DNA of 64,000 bases from Terfezia claveryi (lineage: Eukaryota; Ascomycota; Pezizomycetes; Pezizales; Pezizaceae), in contig WHUX01000010.1 of assembly GCA_015179025.1 (NCBI GenBank), positions 682,001 through 746,000 on the forward strand, read 5' to 3'. Every line of letters begins with the position of its first letter. Within the stretch, counting starts at the first letter, position 1. Positions 50,120-61,578 of this stretch are shown in pieces. Below the pieces are notes generated by a model, which was given only the letters and a program-made list of their open reading frames with translations, ran no database searches and was not told where the DNA came from. Made by a program: the position numbers and the translations under genes.

Positions 50120-52966
50120 CTCAACCACTTGCAACTCGTGCAAGCAAAGATGGTCGGTCACAAAGTATGAGGCACAAACATCGAGGAAGGAAAAGGAATC
50201 AACGATATAAGAAGAAACATCCTCAAATAAAGGAGTCTAGGTGTTCTTGCCAAAGAGCCGAATGGAAAACGGAAAATCCTTACTTAGTTGAAGCAGGAGC
50301 TTATGGTATCAGGCTCGTTAGCACCGGAAGCTGCGCTAAATAATCATTTACCGATGGAAGTTTGGGGTATCGTGGGTTCAGGTGAACGTGGATATTGTGA
50401 TGGAGCAGTAAGAGGCGGTGGAATACATAACAGGTAAGTTTAAATTGGCATTTATATTTACATGCTTCATATATTGTAAAATCTAATATTGCATCTCCAT
50501 ATTAGGTAGCTTACCAGTTTTACATCAGGTTAACCTCAAGTGATATTCAGTATATATGTTCTGGGCCGCTTGCGGGCAATTCATTAGATTATTGCATTTA
50601 GTATATAACGTACTTGAATTAATTAGAAATATACCTAATTAGAGCTATATTAAGTACATACAACTAGGCTATTAGTTGTCCTCCGGGTCGATTGAGTGAT
50701 CCTCCAATCAATTGGGCTATTATCCAGGAGTCCAATTTGTGTCCGTTCAGCTAGAGCCGAGAGGTTACCGCAGTCATGATCTGCTAACCCTCTGGTATGA
50801 CAAAAGAATGAGCAATTCACTCATTTATAAAACATCGGCAGCAACGACTGGTATAGGACTTTTTGTAAATACATAAGACAGAAATCCGAGCTGTTGTAGT
50901 TGCGAGAAGCATTAGAATATCTAACAGTTTCATTTGTACAACTCCATAAGAGTAGTTGCTAGCTCGAATCTTTAGTTGGATAAAGGTGGCTTTAAGCTAT
51001 AGTTTTGCAATAACTTTTGCATATAACCTTTGATTGTTCAGTTTTGGCTTATGAGACTAGTTTTGGCTTAGCTGCTTCGATGCTGTAAAGCAGTTATTTT
51101 TTCTAAGGGGGGATTAAAAGTGGCAAATACTCAGCATCCTTCTCTTCGTTCTAGTGATTTTTTTTTTTTTTTTTAGTACCTAATGTAATACATGGAAGAG
51201 CTTGTATCCGACCCACTAGTACTTTCCATTTAGTGAGACGAGATTGTGCAACCTTTGGACTTCGAGGTTTTTTTTTCCATGTTTTAATTTTAATACTCCA
51301 AGCTCATAATAAACGGCTCAACTTCCCCCATTCAAAATTCTCCATCATTATTGGATCCGTAAAATGTTAGATGATGGGCTATAAAGCTGAATCCATAATA
51401 TCATTCATTGTAGATGTGGACCAGTATCATATTTACTTGTACTAATGGGTTTAACTTACCATTTTATATAACCAACGTACCATATGTTTTTTTTATGACA
51501 GATTCATTTATATTGTCCATTCAGGGCAGGGCTGATGAAGCATATTTATTAGATTAACTTGAACTCGTTCAATGTGTCTATATTATTTATAAATTATAGA
51601 CCAAATGCAGTAATTAAATAAATTGCCCGCACGCGAAGGGCATAGAAGTAGGTATGCTGCCCATCGAGCAACCCAGAACATATATACAGGTATGTTCTAC
51701 ATACACAACACAAAATTTCCAGTAGAAAAATTATCAAGGCAAGGCAATAAGTTTAGGTCAATGATCCGCGCCCCATGTTCCACAGTATTTCCGTACTGAG
51801 TTCATAACAGATACAAGCTTGCCTGGGGCCCCACTTCGTAGCAATAAACAAAAAAAACGAAAGAGCTGTTAGTTCTCTTATTATATTATATATTATCCCA
51901 AAACCTCCACTCACCAATCCCCCACACTTGCCTGCCATATTTGGTTATGTATCAATCAAATAATCATTATAACATAATGTTTATACCCCCCCCCCCTGTT
52001 CTCAACATTGATTCTCTATGTATGTAGGCTACTACCACGGTGATACAGAAATATATGAAACACCATCATGATGGTAAAGAATAAATTTGGTCATGGTAGT
52101 AAATCCATTAAAGTGCCAGTGGAGTAACTACATAGACCACCGTATACTATATATGCCTATACTGGGCAGAAATTGACCCCCCCACCAGCAGCCCAGAACA
52201 TGCGCGCCCCCTCCCCTTCCCGGTACAAGTGGGGTAACTACCGACTACCATAATACCCACTGCCTTCTCATGTAGATGCTCCTGAGCCTGTTTCCATTAT
52301 CAGTTACCCCGAACTTCGCTCGGGTGGGAGTACAAGCTATTAAATAGGCTATGGAACACTTGAGTCTGTTTCTTTTACTTATGTATTCAATCCGTAGATT
52401 CGGGGATTTACATCCTGTCCAGGTCCATGATACACCACCATATGAACTACCTGAGAATGGAACTTCCAATTTTCTGAGGGAGTGTTGCTTCTTATTCCCA
52501 AGATATTACGGTACTCAACTCGCTGGCAAACCGAGCGTAGAAAATGTAAATAACTGCTCAACTGTTCATTCGAGAACCCCATTTCTCGGCCTTGCAGTCC
52601 AAATCCTGTTTCTTATCGAGCTAAAATTCCCTGTCGATGACTATATTTGAGCTAAGTTCCAACAAAAAAACATTCCTCAATCAAGGCTATGTATGTGACA
52701 GAACTCCAAATATTGCAGTAGTACTGCTCAGGGGTATGATGTGAGTTATGAATGCCACTATCCCCGTATCCCATATTGTAAAGTCAAATCATCAAAAAAA
52801 AGTCAGCAAAAGCTAATAGCCAAATACATCACCCAAGCAACACCTGTAAAAGTAAAGTAAACTGGAGAAAGGAAGTATTCGAAATGAGCAATCCGTTAAT
52901 GCCATTAAAGTCAATCCACCTCACAAGTCAACTTCGTACACTAACTTCAATCACTTCCACCTCACT
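50120..52966. other. AT-rich gene desert
   Basis: High AT with T-runs near 51160 and 51270 and a C-run near 51988. A GTTACCCCGAAC near match to the dispersed motif lies at 52303-52314. Short direct repeats of GTTTTGGCTTA occur near 51043-51068. ORFs are short and unsupported. The composition would fit RIP-mutated repeats, but no related copy is here to test that. Confidence 0.45.
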
Positions 52967-54903
52967 TTATAGTGTATCTTCCTCCATCTCAATATCCATA
53001 TTCTCTGGAGCCCCAGGAGGCCAGGGCACCCCGACTTCCATTGGTGGATGGTTGCTCGGTGCCCCGACCATCCTCCCTTCAGTCTCTGCTAACCCCTGCA
53101 TAAGAATCTTCCTACACTCCTGCCGATAAAATCTCTCAGCTGCGGCCCTCCTATTCCCAAATATATTCCGCATTCCCGCACTCTCGTACAAATCCTTGTT
53201 ATGCCAATTCATCCTCTCGCACATGAGATCGAACAACTTGATTGCTTGGTTATTGGTCATGGGACGGTGTGGGGAGTATTTATCTGGAATGGTGATTGGG
53301 TCAGGAATAAATGGAGGCTCGCTGGACGATGACGAGCTCGAAGTTGGGGAGGATAATGCCAAAGCGTTGATATTATTATTCCTCATCGGAGGATGGGTTG
53401 GAGGGTTCTCAAGACCACCATCGTGGATAGCAGTATTCGAAGGCAACTCCTCGGATGGTGTGGATGGACTTACTCCGTGGCTAGGTGTGGGACTGGTTGA
53501 TGCCAAATAATTTGATAGCGCCAACCTAGGTTCCACCTTATACATATATGGTCTTTTTTGACCACTATCTCCAACATCAGTCTTACTGCTTGGAGTGCAT
53601 GTTGGTATGGTGGTTGAAGCCATCATAGCTCTTGCCTGCTTCCATCCCTTCTTAGGCCCTGGCTTCTTTTTCGTCTTGGTGCCCTGTGTCGATTCGGTTT
53701 CCTTTTTTTGATTCTTTTGCGGAAGCTAAATGGCAGGATTAGTGACTGTATATGAAAACACTTCTCAACAGTCATACCTTAGAGGATTTTATTTTCTTCT
53801 CTTCTAATTGTATATCCTCTTCGGAACTGAGGATTGGTGGCGGTAGTGCGTAGGACAGCACCTTTCCACGACGCCTCTTCCTACTGGGGCTATTCTGAGG
53901 CGCACCGGTACGTATTAGCATCAAGCCTACCCTAACGAAAGAGTTATTGATACATACCGCTGCATCAAGACCATTTACCGTTGGGCTGTTGACGTCTACC
54001 GAAGCATCCTTAGCTGCCTTGAGCTTAAGCTTTGGCGCAGGCATTTCATCCGAGTATTGTTTGATACCAAGGATAACCCCAGGTGTCTCAAAATTTCCGG
54101 TGTTTCCGTTAACCTTTCCCACAGCAGGAAAAAGATCCTCGAGATCCTCGGGTGCAGGCGTCAAAGAGCTCGAACGGTCTTGATCCACATCTAGCTTACT
54201 GACGTTGTCTTTGAGTTCGGACATCAAAACAGGAAATTTCCCACCAGTGAAAGGCCTTTGGCCATTGGCTATGGCTGGCTCGCTGGCTCTGTCGCCGGTC
54301 GATACTTCTCGCGATCCCTCTGAGTCTCCGATTTCGGGGCTATTACTGACTGATAGGCCGTGCTCTCCACCTGCCGTGCTGTTATTCGAACTGGGGATCG
54401 TAGTGCTGTTATACTTTCTGGATGTAGAGTTGGGGTCCCTTGTTTGGCGTAGAGATGGACCATTAGCCAGTTCTCTATAGTTAACCTCCTTAACGGTGCT
54501 TCTAGCAGGCCGCTTTGGAGAAGTCTCTGCTACAGCAGGAGCCTGTTGACCACCTTCATCAAAAGTAAAAGCAGGAGCACGAGTGCCTACTGCAAGTGAA
54601 ATTGACATCGGATTTTTGTATGTATTGGCAGGGGTAGTATTGTCCATTTGTATAACTATTGGTAGTTCCAGGCCCAGAGGTGAGTATGAGTTCTGGAAAT
54701 ACGAGACTGGGTACAGAGCTGGACACGGATTCGGATGGTGTGAGGCTAGGTTCAGGTGTTGCTCCTGGTATTGAGGTGCGCAGAGATATGGGTTCTGAGA
54801 GCACGAGAGAGGTTGCTCAGGGTTCAGAATCAGGGAGAGCTATGTTTCTAGCCTTTAGTCATCGGAGAAGCAAGAAGATGTCAAGCAGCCTACTTACATC
54901 CAT
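52967..54903 (-). CDS. Hypothetical nuclear protein with basic AT-hook-like motif
   Basis: Exons 54903-54898, 54839-53958, 53894-53778 and 53725-52967 (introns 58, 63 and 52 nt) encode 587 aa with phases agreeing throughout. I do not recognise the family. The first exon is just ATG GAT, giving MDLSLILNPEQPL, a style of N-terminus common in fungal nuclear regulators. Residues about 60-300 are disordered, Ser/Pro/Asn-rich, with KRPARSTVKEVNYRELANG. A bipartite basic patch SPSRKRRRGKV and KKKPGPKKGWK (AT-hook-like) come around 300-370. The C-terminal third has a helical block MCERMNWHNKDLYESAGMRN then RRAAAERFYRQECRKIL, and an acidic end. A chromatin or transcription role is inference from composition. 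ATG at 54647 is in frame, so a shorter product without the two upstream exons is possible. Confidence 0.75.
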
Positions 54904-56737
54904 ATCTTTTCATAGAGTTTGAACTGTAGCTTAACTAAGCCAAAGTCTTCGACCTATAGACTCGAAACTGTAAATTTTGGAGATTCTGGAGTCGAAACCT
55001 TCATTAGCAATCACAAAATACCCACTCCTGTGTGCGTATGGGCGCAGCACTGCAAGCCACTAGCGCCTCGACAGCCAGCCACAAGATGGCTCCCCATTGA
55101 AAATTGGACAAAAGTGCAAACGATGCGTACATGATAGGGGCCAGCGTACCTAGCCTTGCTATGAAGCTTGTGATGTGAACTTAATGCCCAGCGTGGCTGC
55201 TGGGAGGCTTGCTTTTATGCAGTAGGTGAGCTGATTAGACAGATAGATTTTGACGCGCAACTCAAGCGGGATGAGGTGAGGAAGAGGGGACTGGAGTGCA
55301 ATATGTGGAATATAGATGACCAGGCTTGGGGCAAGACCCACGAACGTACTGACCTACTTCAATTCATAATCCTAGCTCTACGGACGCTGATCAACATGGC
55401 AGCACTGTAGAATAGAATTTGATCTGGTTGAAGCGAGTAATGTAGAAGACAGTATTCTGGCTTGCACAGGCCCCTCGGAGGAGGACAGGTTACTTTGGAA
55501 TTTCACTATTCGGATTTAACAACATTTTCCCCCTGTTGTAGGTATTGCGTTTGTGAGGCCGTGGCAGGAGCTGGGTACATGACCAAGTATAGCTCTCCTA
55601 GCCATAGCCGACATCTCCAGCCAACCAATTTCTCCACCAAGGGCAAGTCGATTGACTGATCTGACCCTTCTAAAGTTATGGCCTCTCTACTGAATCTCCA
55701 CTGCGCTAACCCTCTGTTAACCAACCCTCTCGCTTTCCACTAACTTGTCCAATGTAGGGCCCTACTGTCAGCTAATTAACTAGCCAATTTTTATCACCAC
55801 TGGTAGTATAGCACGTCTCATATAGCATCAAACCGGTATAAAACCGGTATAACTTATATTGCTACTATTTCACTACTCTTGGGCTCAAGGAGTCACTATG
55901 TAGCGTTTACATCGGTGGTCCGGAATGACTGTTGGAGAGTATGTTTGCTAACTGCGCCGTTTTAAATGTAGCTGGTCAATTGATTCACATTATATACCAG
56001 AGTTTACTCAGGTAAAGGGTCTGGGACTTCTACGGTGCTGAGATATGGCTCTGGCTTGTTTTAAGCGGAGAATGGGAAACCGACCGATTATGCTCGTAAA
56101 AAAAGTTTGATTCCAAACCGCTTGTGCCAACAGAAAGAGCCCTTTCATATACTTACATTTAGCTGAGGAGCACTTAGAAGGTTTGTTGGTCAAGAGTAGC
56201 CTGGCACAAGCCCCTCGTGGAGGGGGCAACAAGTAGTATATCTCCTTCCACTAGTCCGTCTCCCGTCTATAGCTAACCTGAGCTAACCATCTAGAGCAAA
56301 GTAGCTATGGGTGCGATTCTGACCCGAATATTGCAGTAATTTAGTCACTTTTTTTCCATTTTTTTTTAAAAAAAACTTATCAATCCTATTCGGTTCCAGT
56401 AAGGGGGCCCATGAGGAGCCACCTGGAAACTCGGGTGGATTTAGGACAAGGCAAGTTAATCTGCCAGGTCCGGAGCCTATATACTGCAAGATAACAGAAC
56501 TCAAGAGCCAAGAGGCAACAGCAGAAATAACTAACGATGTACACTCAAGGCCCTGATGGCAAGGCAGCAAAAACCTGAAGCATAGAACGACTCAAGTGAC
56601 GCGGATCCCCACGCTGTCATTGACCGGCTGATGCCAGATGACCCCGAGAGGCCTGACTGAGGCCCGCACCAAACATGTGAGATGAGAGGAAAAATATAAG
56701 TTCCTGAAAAGGGGGGTTAGGGACCCCCTCTGCCCCG
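54904..56737. other. Intergenic region
   Basis: This contains the promoter of the 587-aa gene, two direct AAACCGGTAT copies near 55832-55850, two similar GCCCCTCG...GGAGG segments near 55470 and 56210, and a T8-A8 block near 56361-56377. No gene is supported. Confidence 0.45.
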
Positions 56738-56891
56738 CGAGCCGTCTGTTCAAGAACCCGAAGAAGGCCTCTACTGCGTCCCAATCATTCCCGTCCTCCA
56801 CTTGGATCCAAGTGGGATGGTCGAGGTCCTCCCAGTCTTTGATGCTGCCGGCCCTTATTTGTTCATTGAATTCGGGGCAGTCGGGTTGCAC
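56738..56891 (-). pseudogene. Relic of the repeated WEDLD family, copy 2
   Basis: Minus ORF starting ATG 56891: MQPDCPEFNEQIRAG, then SIKDWEDLDHPTWIQVEDGN, then DWDAVEAFFGFLNRRLAG. It is the longer of two copies (see 41091-41180). After the LNRRL segment the frame continues without conserved features to 56592. Family unknown; it could be a small gene family or cargo of a repeat. Confidence 0.45.
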
Positions 56892-57503
56892 GGCTGAAGC
56901 ATATAATAGGAAATTGGTTAAAGAAAAGCTAGAGTATTACTAATTGTAAGGCCCTCCTTCCAAACGCCACTATCGAAAAGGATAGTCTGGTAGAAGAAGA
57001 CCATTGTCCTAATCCGGTAGTCGCTACCCTTCTTGGTCGTTGAAGACACTGAATTAGGAATAGTCGTTTTCCCATACTTTGAACCCTATTCAGGAATGTA
57101 GCCAATTTTTCAACACAGGGTCACAAGCACATGCAATCAAAGGGAAAAGTTCCTATGAAGTAATATATTTAATAAGCAGACTTTTCAGATGCGAAGATCG
57201 GACTTATGCCTCACGAACCAGCAACGTATTTCGGCAGGAACTGAGAAGTCCTTTTTTTTTTGCGGTCAAACGGGCTAGAGAGTTTAGACGGGGTCAGTTT
57301 TGGTTTTCGGCAGTGATATCTAATCATGTGTGCTAAGATAACACTAGTGCCAGACGGATCCCCATATATATGTGGATATGCACAATCCTGGGAAGCTCCA
57401 TGGTGGGTAAGGTAAGGAGTGGAATCACCTCAACTCCACTTGGTGTGAATAATAATAAATGCGGATAAAAAAGCGGGGAGTAAAAAACAAGAAAATAGTA
57501 CTC
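56892..57503. other. Intergenic region
   Basis: Spacer with an 85-aa plus ORF (57079-57336) of no recognisable type. Nothing else seen. Confidence 0.45.
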
Positions 57504-57632
57504 TTATGCAAACAGCTCGTAGTCGTCAATAAATTCGCCCCCACGAGCCTCCCACCAAATATACGCAACTTTTGCCTCCGCTATTGCTAGTGGTGCTACA
57601 GCATCTTCGTTAGTTAAACAGAGTGCCGTGCC
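57504..57632 (-). pseudogene. Exon-like minus ORF fragment beside a TIR element
   Basis: From a TTTCTGCAG acceptor-like site the minus frame reads 42 codons to TAA: GTALCLTNEDAVAPLAIAEA, then KVAYIWWEARGGEFIDDYEL and FA. Composition is protein-like. No upstream exon was found, and the transposon-like element at 57651 begins only 18 bp upstream. It may be the last exon of an interrupted gene or part of a larger repeat. Confidence 0.3.
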
Positions 57633-57650
57633 CTGCAGAAAGATACAATA

Positions 57651-58555
57651 GGGGTATTCAAAGTTTATTTTTTAGCTGAAAACCTTGTACGTTTTTTACG
57701 CCTGAATAAACGGCCAAGCTTTGAATACCCTATCAAAAAACCCGAATAAATTGGTAGCACAAATGGGTAATTGAAATCGTTTTCGTCACGTAACCGGGGG
57801 TGGCTTTATGCGACCAGGGTCCCAAGACGCTATACCACGTTCGGCTAAAGTAAGTGCTATGTAGCGGGGTTTTGGCGAAATCTTGGCACTGCCGTCATGA
57901 AGGTGATCAGCGCCAAAGCCCATTCAACAGTGCAACCCCTTCAGTAGTATCTGGGGAGGGGCTAGTGCAAGCCAGACTACAGTAGTATACCGAGGGGTAG
58001 TGCAACCAGACTATAGTATACCATCCAACTTGAATCAAAAAGTGAGTAAAGCCTCCAGAAGGTCGGCATCACCACCCCCGATCTCCTCTATTAGCCCCTC
58101 AAATGCTTCATCTAGGGCCTTAACCATCTCTTCCTGGCCTGCATCGTCAGCTGCTGCCTTTAACCCTTCTCGGTACCATGTCACCAACTTCCATTTGTTA
58201 CTGACACGAGGCATGAGTCTTTGGCTATAGCTATCAAGGTCGTGTATTGACAGGGTTGTGACAAGAGATCCGTCTTAGTAAATTCATAAGTTCTCATGGG
58301 GACCTCTTAGCGTATTCCAAAGTCACGAGACCCTCAGGGATTTTGTGGGCCTTGGCGTGGAGTGAATAAATTTCCCAAAGTTTTCCGTTTATTCGGGGTT
58401 ATGTCGTATATACGGTTTTTCCATGGTCAAACCCAGACTAGGTCAAACCATGTTTATGGTTGTGTGGCGATTTTCGTAAAAACGAAAATCGAGTGTTTTT
58501 TCGGTTGCCAAGATATTCGAAATATACGGCGTATAAATTTAACATTGAATACCCC
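57651..58555. mobile_element. TIR element, ~905 bp, TA-flanked (non-autonomous DNA transposon)
   Basis: Left end GGGGTATTCAAAGTT (57651-57665) and right end AACATTGAATACCCC (58541-58555) are inverted repeats with one mismatch in 15, each bordered by TA (57649-57650, 58556-58557). A further inverted copy AAGCTTTGAATACCC lies inside at 57716-57730, and AATAAACGG-type segments mirror each other at both ends. A perfect 9-bp hairpin (58468-58476 with 58483-58491) lies near the right end. TA target and size fit the Tc1/mariner/pogo class. It has no full transposase. Confidence 0.65.
58035..58214 (-). CDS. Small 59-aa ORF inside the TIR element
   Basis: ATG 58214 to TGA 58035 encodes MPRVSNKWKLVTWYREGLKA, then AADDAGQEEMVKALDEAFEG, then a Glu/Asp/Leu-rich end. 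It is predicted helical and acidic. Not recognised. It is more GC-rich than the rest of the element, so it could be a captured gene fragment or a relic of an element-encoded protein. Confidence 0.3.
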   Translation of the reverse strand: MPRVSNKWKLVTWYREGLKAAADDAGQEEMVKALDEAFEGLIEEIGGGDADLLEALLTF

Positions 58556-58557
58556 TA

Positions 58558-59324
58558 CTTAATGTACTTCATACAAAATTCCAATATGCAGCGTTTATGC
58601 TTCATTATGCAAGTAGGGCTATCCGTACCTCCTATGCATAAAACATGAACATCAAAACTCATAGATGGGTTACACAAATGACTTCGTTAGCCAGGTAAAC
58701 TAGAATATTACCAATTGATACAAGTTAGCTGATGGAATAAAATATATGGTATAACTTTAGAACTTGTTAATGAATTATTCAAAAGAACTAGTAATTACAG
58801 TACTCCTCTCCGATGAATCTTGACACACACAGGCCTCGATGCAGGCTTAAGTTTTCATACATCTCAATAATCAATCTCTAAACAATCCCGGCCAGCCATG
58901 ATGTAGTCTGAATGCACTAATCATTCATGCGAGATTTCCTGCCGCAAATCACCGTTGTCCATTAAGTTCCCGAATTCAGACAGCGGCAGGTATGTACAGT
59001 ACATATGTAAATAGAGTAACACGTCACATGCGGACTGCATAGGCCAGACCTCAACTTCGAGGCTGGTGTGATCTCTCTAGCCATCTCCCGTAACCTGACT
59101 AGCTAATAATATCCTTTGTACTTATATAGTTTAAATTCATTACGGAGTACATACAGTTTTCAATGTTTCAACGTTTTATATATTCCAGAGCCGCTGCAGC
59201 CGGAATAACTTTTACTAGTCCATTAGGTAGGGTTTTTAGGTGAATGGATTCAATCAAGAAATAAACGGGGTCTATTAATCAGGCACTTGTATCTTAGTAG
59301 CAAAAGCGAAGCTATGGCGAACGA
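58558..59324. other. Intergenic region
   Basis: AT-rich spacer, no supported gene and no clear repeat. Confidence 0.5.
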
Positions 59325-59432
59325 CTACAGCGAGTGACCGCTCAATGGGATGGATGGCTCAATGGGATACGCTAAAATTACATAGGTTATCCCATTGAGC
59401 CATCCATCCCATTGAGCGGTCACTCGCTGTAG
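59325..59432. repeat. Perfect 45-bp inverted repeat with 18-nt loop
   Basis: Arms 59325-59369 and 59388-59432 are exact reverse complements, beginning CTACAGCGAGTGACCGCTCA. Each arm holds two direct copies of GCTCAATGGGAT. It lies about 150 bp upstream of the F-box-like gene. It could be a fold-back element or a structured promoter/leader feature. Confidence 0.9.
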
Positions 59433-59582
59433 AGGCTTGGTATGAGACTAGTGTCAACCAGCTACGGGACCATTGGCTACTGTACTTACGTAACCGTACA
59501 AGTGAGTAAAGTACTGTACTGTAATAAATAGTCTCATGAGTCCTCGGGATCGCCCAGCGCCAACCAGACACCGTTAACAGAG

Positions 59583-60661
59583 ATGGGTCAATACTGGGAG
59601 ATGATTGCCCATGAACGCTGTGAGACGCTGGGAAATTGGGGCAAAGCGGGGGAGTTTGTATGCTCTGAGGTACCCGATCAGATAATTCATCTACTTGCAG
59701 TCCCCGTCGAGGATACCGGTGCCCCCCCTTGTCTCAGTTCCAGCAACCAATCTCATTGCGGGGATGATAAATCCGGACCCGCAGCTGCTCATCAGTCACC
59801 TACACACAGTGCCCGCCTCCTCCAGCTGCCCATCGAGGTCGTCTTCCTCATCACAGCCCAACTCGACCTCAATTCCCTCTATACTCTCAGCCGCTGCTGC
59901 CGTATCCTCCGAAGCCTTCTCCACGCCGAAGTCCATACCCGCTTCAGACGCACCCTCGCGCCATGGGCAAATACCCCGTTGATGTGCGCTGGGGACTACG
60001 TCAGATCCAACCCCCCGGGATCACCACGCAAGTCCCCAAGGACTTCATCCCAGACCCGGAGGGTCTAGAGGACATGGATATCCCCCAAAAGCCATACAAC
60101 CAGATGACGGCGTATCATCTCATGCTACTCCAGCGCCCGATTAACGTTGTCGCCTCATCCAGGACGTGCCTCTACCCGCCTACCCTCAACCCCACTCCAC
60201 ATGAGGAACCCAGCTGGGCACCTCTAGGCTATGAGCCCTGGCGGAGAATCCTAGAAATAAAGAAATATTTCCCCCCCAGACGCCAATGGGTGCTCAGGAA
60301 TCTCACCACGATGGAGTATGTCTATGCGGGTGTGCTGACGAGTAAACATGGATATGGCGGCGGTCCGGACTGCCCAGATGCCCAGCATAAATGGGGGTTT
60401 ACATTAGGGACGTTGGTCGTGGTTAACACGTGTTGGTCGGATGATCCGAGTGCGAATATGACCTGCTTGGATACGCGTGGAAGGTGGGCGGGGGATTGCT
60501 TTGATATTGTCGAGAAGAAGAGGTTGTTGCAGGATATGAAGGCTGGGGGTGGTGAGTGGGTCGACGTGAGTTATAATATGTGGTGGGAGATGGTGAGGTT
60601 GTATGAGGAGAATAGATGGGATATCAAGGAGGACTCGGATGAGTGTTGTTGCAGAGATTGA
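59583..60661 (+). CDS. F-box-like protein with an apparent 1-nt deletion
   Basis: A single-exon gene of 359 aa if one base is restored. The N-terminal frame contains an F-box-like helix, ARLLQLPIEVVFLITAQLDL then NSLYTLSRCCRILRSLL (about residues 78-115), expected to bind Skp1 in an SCF ubiquitin ligase. It then reads APWANTPLMCAGDYVRSNPP. At the C6 run 60011-60016 the frame shifts, and the second frame continues GITTQVPKDFIPDPEGL, SWAPLGYEPWRRILEIKKYF, a middle part with NLTTMEYVYAGVLT and KWGFTLGTLVVVNTCWSDDP, and an end with WWEMVRLYEENRWD. One more C restores a single ORF, and 1079 nt plus one is divisible by three. The C-terminal part resembles the substrate-side region found in fungal F-box proteins of unknown target. 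Alternatively a true pseudogene. Confidence 0.7.
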
Positions 60662-60806
60662 TCCAAACCCCAGAAGTACACTGTCAATTGTCCAAAACTC
60701 GGCTTATAGTCTCCTACGTATACTCGCACATGAAAAATGGGCAAAAAATAACGAGGCTCCTGTACTTTCTAGTTATGTGTAAGGAAAGGGGCAAAGGTTG
60801 GGTATA

Positions 60807-61046
60807 TCAAGAGTTCAGAGCAAGGCGGGGAAATACAAATGTTGATAATAAGAATACAGTATTGATAGTAGCCATAACCAATAGACTGGGCGTTTCCAGT
60901 ACTCTCGAAGCTACCTTCCTGCTAGCCTGCCTCTTCTTGTTCCAGGCCACTCTCCGTATTATCACCCCCCTCACCTGCTCCTTTGCTCCCTGCTTTGCCA
61001 GTCTATCTGCTTGGCCATTGCCGTGAATTCCGACGGAAGCCTTCAT
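60807..61046 (-). mobile_element. LINE RNase H-domain relic
   Basis: The minus frame begins KASVGIHGNGQADRLAKQGA, matching the HxGIxGNExADxLAKxGA motif of the RNase H domain in fungal LINEs. The rest has AWNKKRQASRKVASRVL. Only this short piece remains, and the His and Glu of the motif are altered or lost. It belongs to the same element class as the fragment at 39779. Confidence 0.6.
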
Positions 61047-61578
61047 CTGACTGCATTTCCCCCGAGCCGATCCTGCTTTTCTCCGATCTCATCCACACCC
61101 ACCTTGAGTCCTCCTTTCATGCTTCTCCTGTCGAGCAGATCCCATGATGGCTAACCTGTAGTTACTTTGTTGTTCTAGGCCACTATATAGTCCAAATTAG
61201 GACTTCAATCCTCATTCTCATGCTATTTTGCATACGACCTTATATGAAGTTCTTGCGAACATTTAAATTCAAGGAGGCGCGCGCATGGGCTACTCAAATA
61301 TCGTCGTACTTCGCGACCCTTAGTCTGAACTTCCGAGATGCTCGTCGAGATGGAAAACCAATTTTCTATATATGTAGTATATGTATTTATTGATATATTG
61401 TAGCCCCTTACCCTAATGTCCAACGTCAATTCTGCAGGGGTCCCTTGAGGCGACTTTTGCCCCGCCAAACCCCCACCAACGCGAAACAAAAACCTCGCGC
61501 TGCTCTCATCCGGTCTCTCTTGAGTCTACGGATTCCCTCAGAAAGTTTTGCGTGGCTACGGAAACCAAAGCTTTGCAA
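61047..61578. other. Intergenic region, promoter of the Efm5-like gene
   Basis: Spacer between the LINE relic and the methyltransferase start. Nothing else recognised. Confidence 0.45.
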
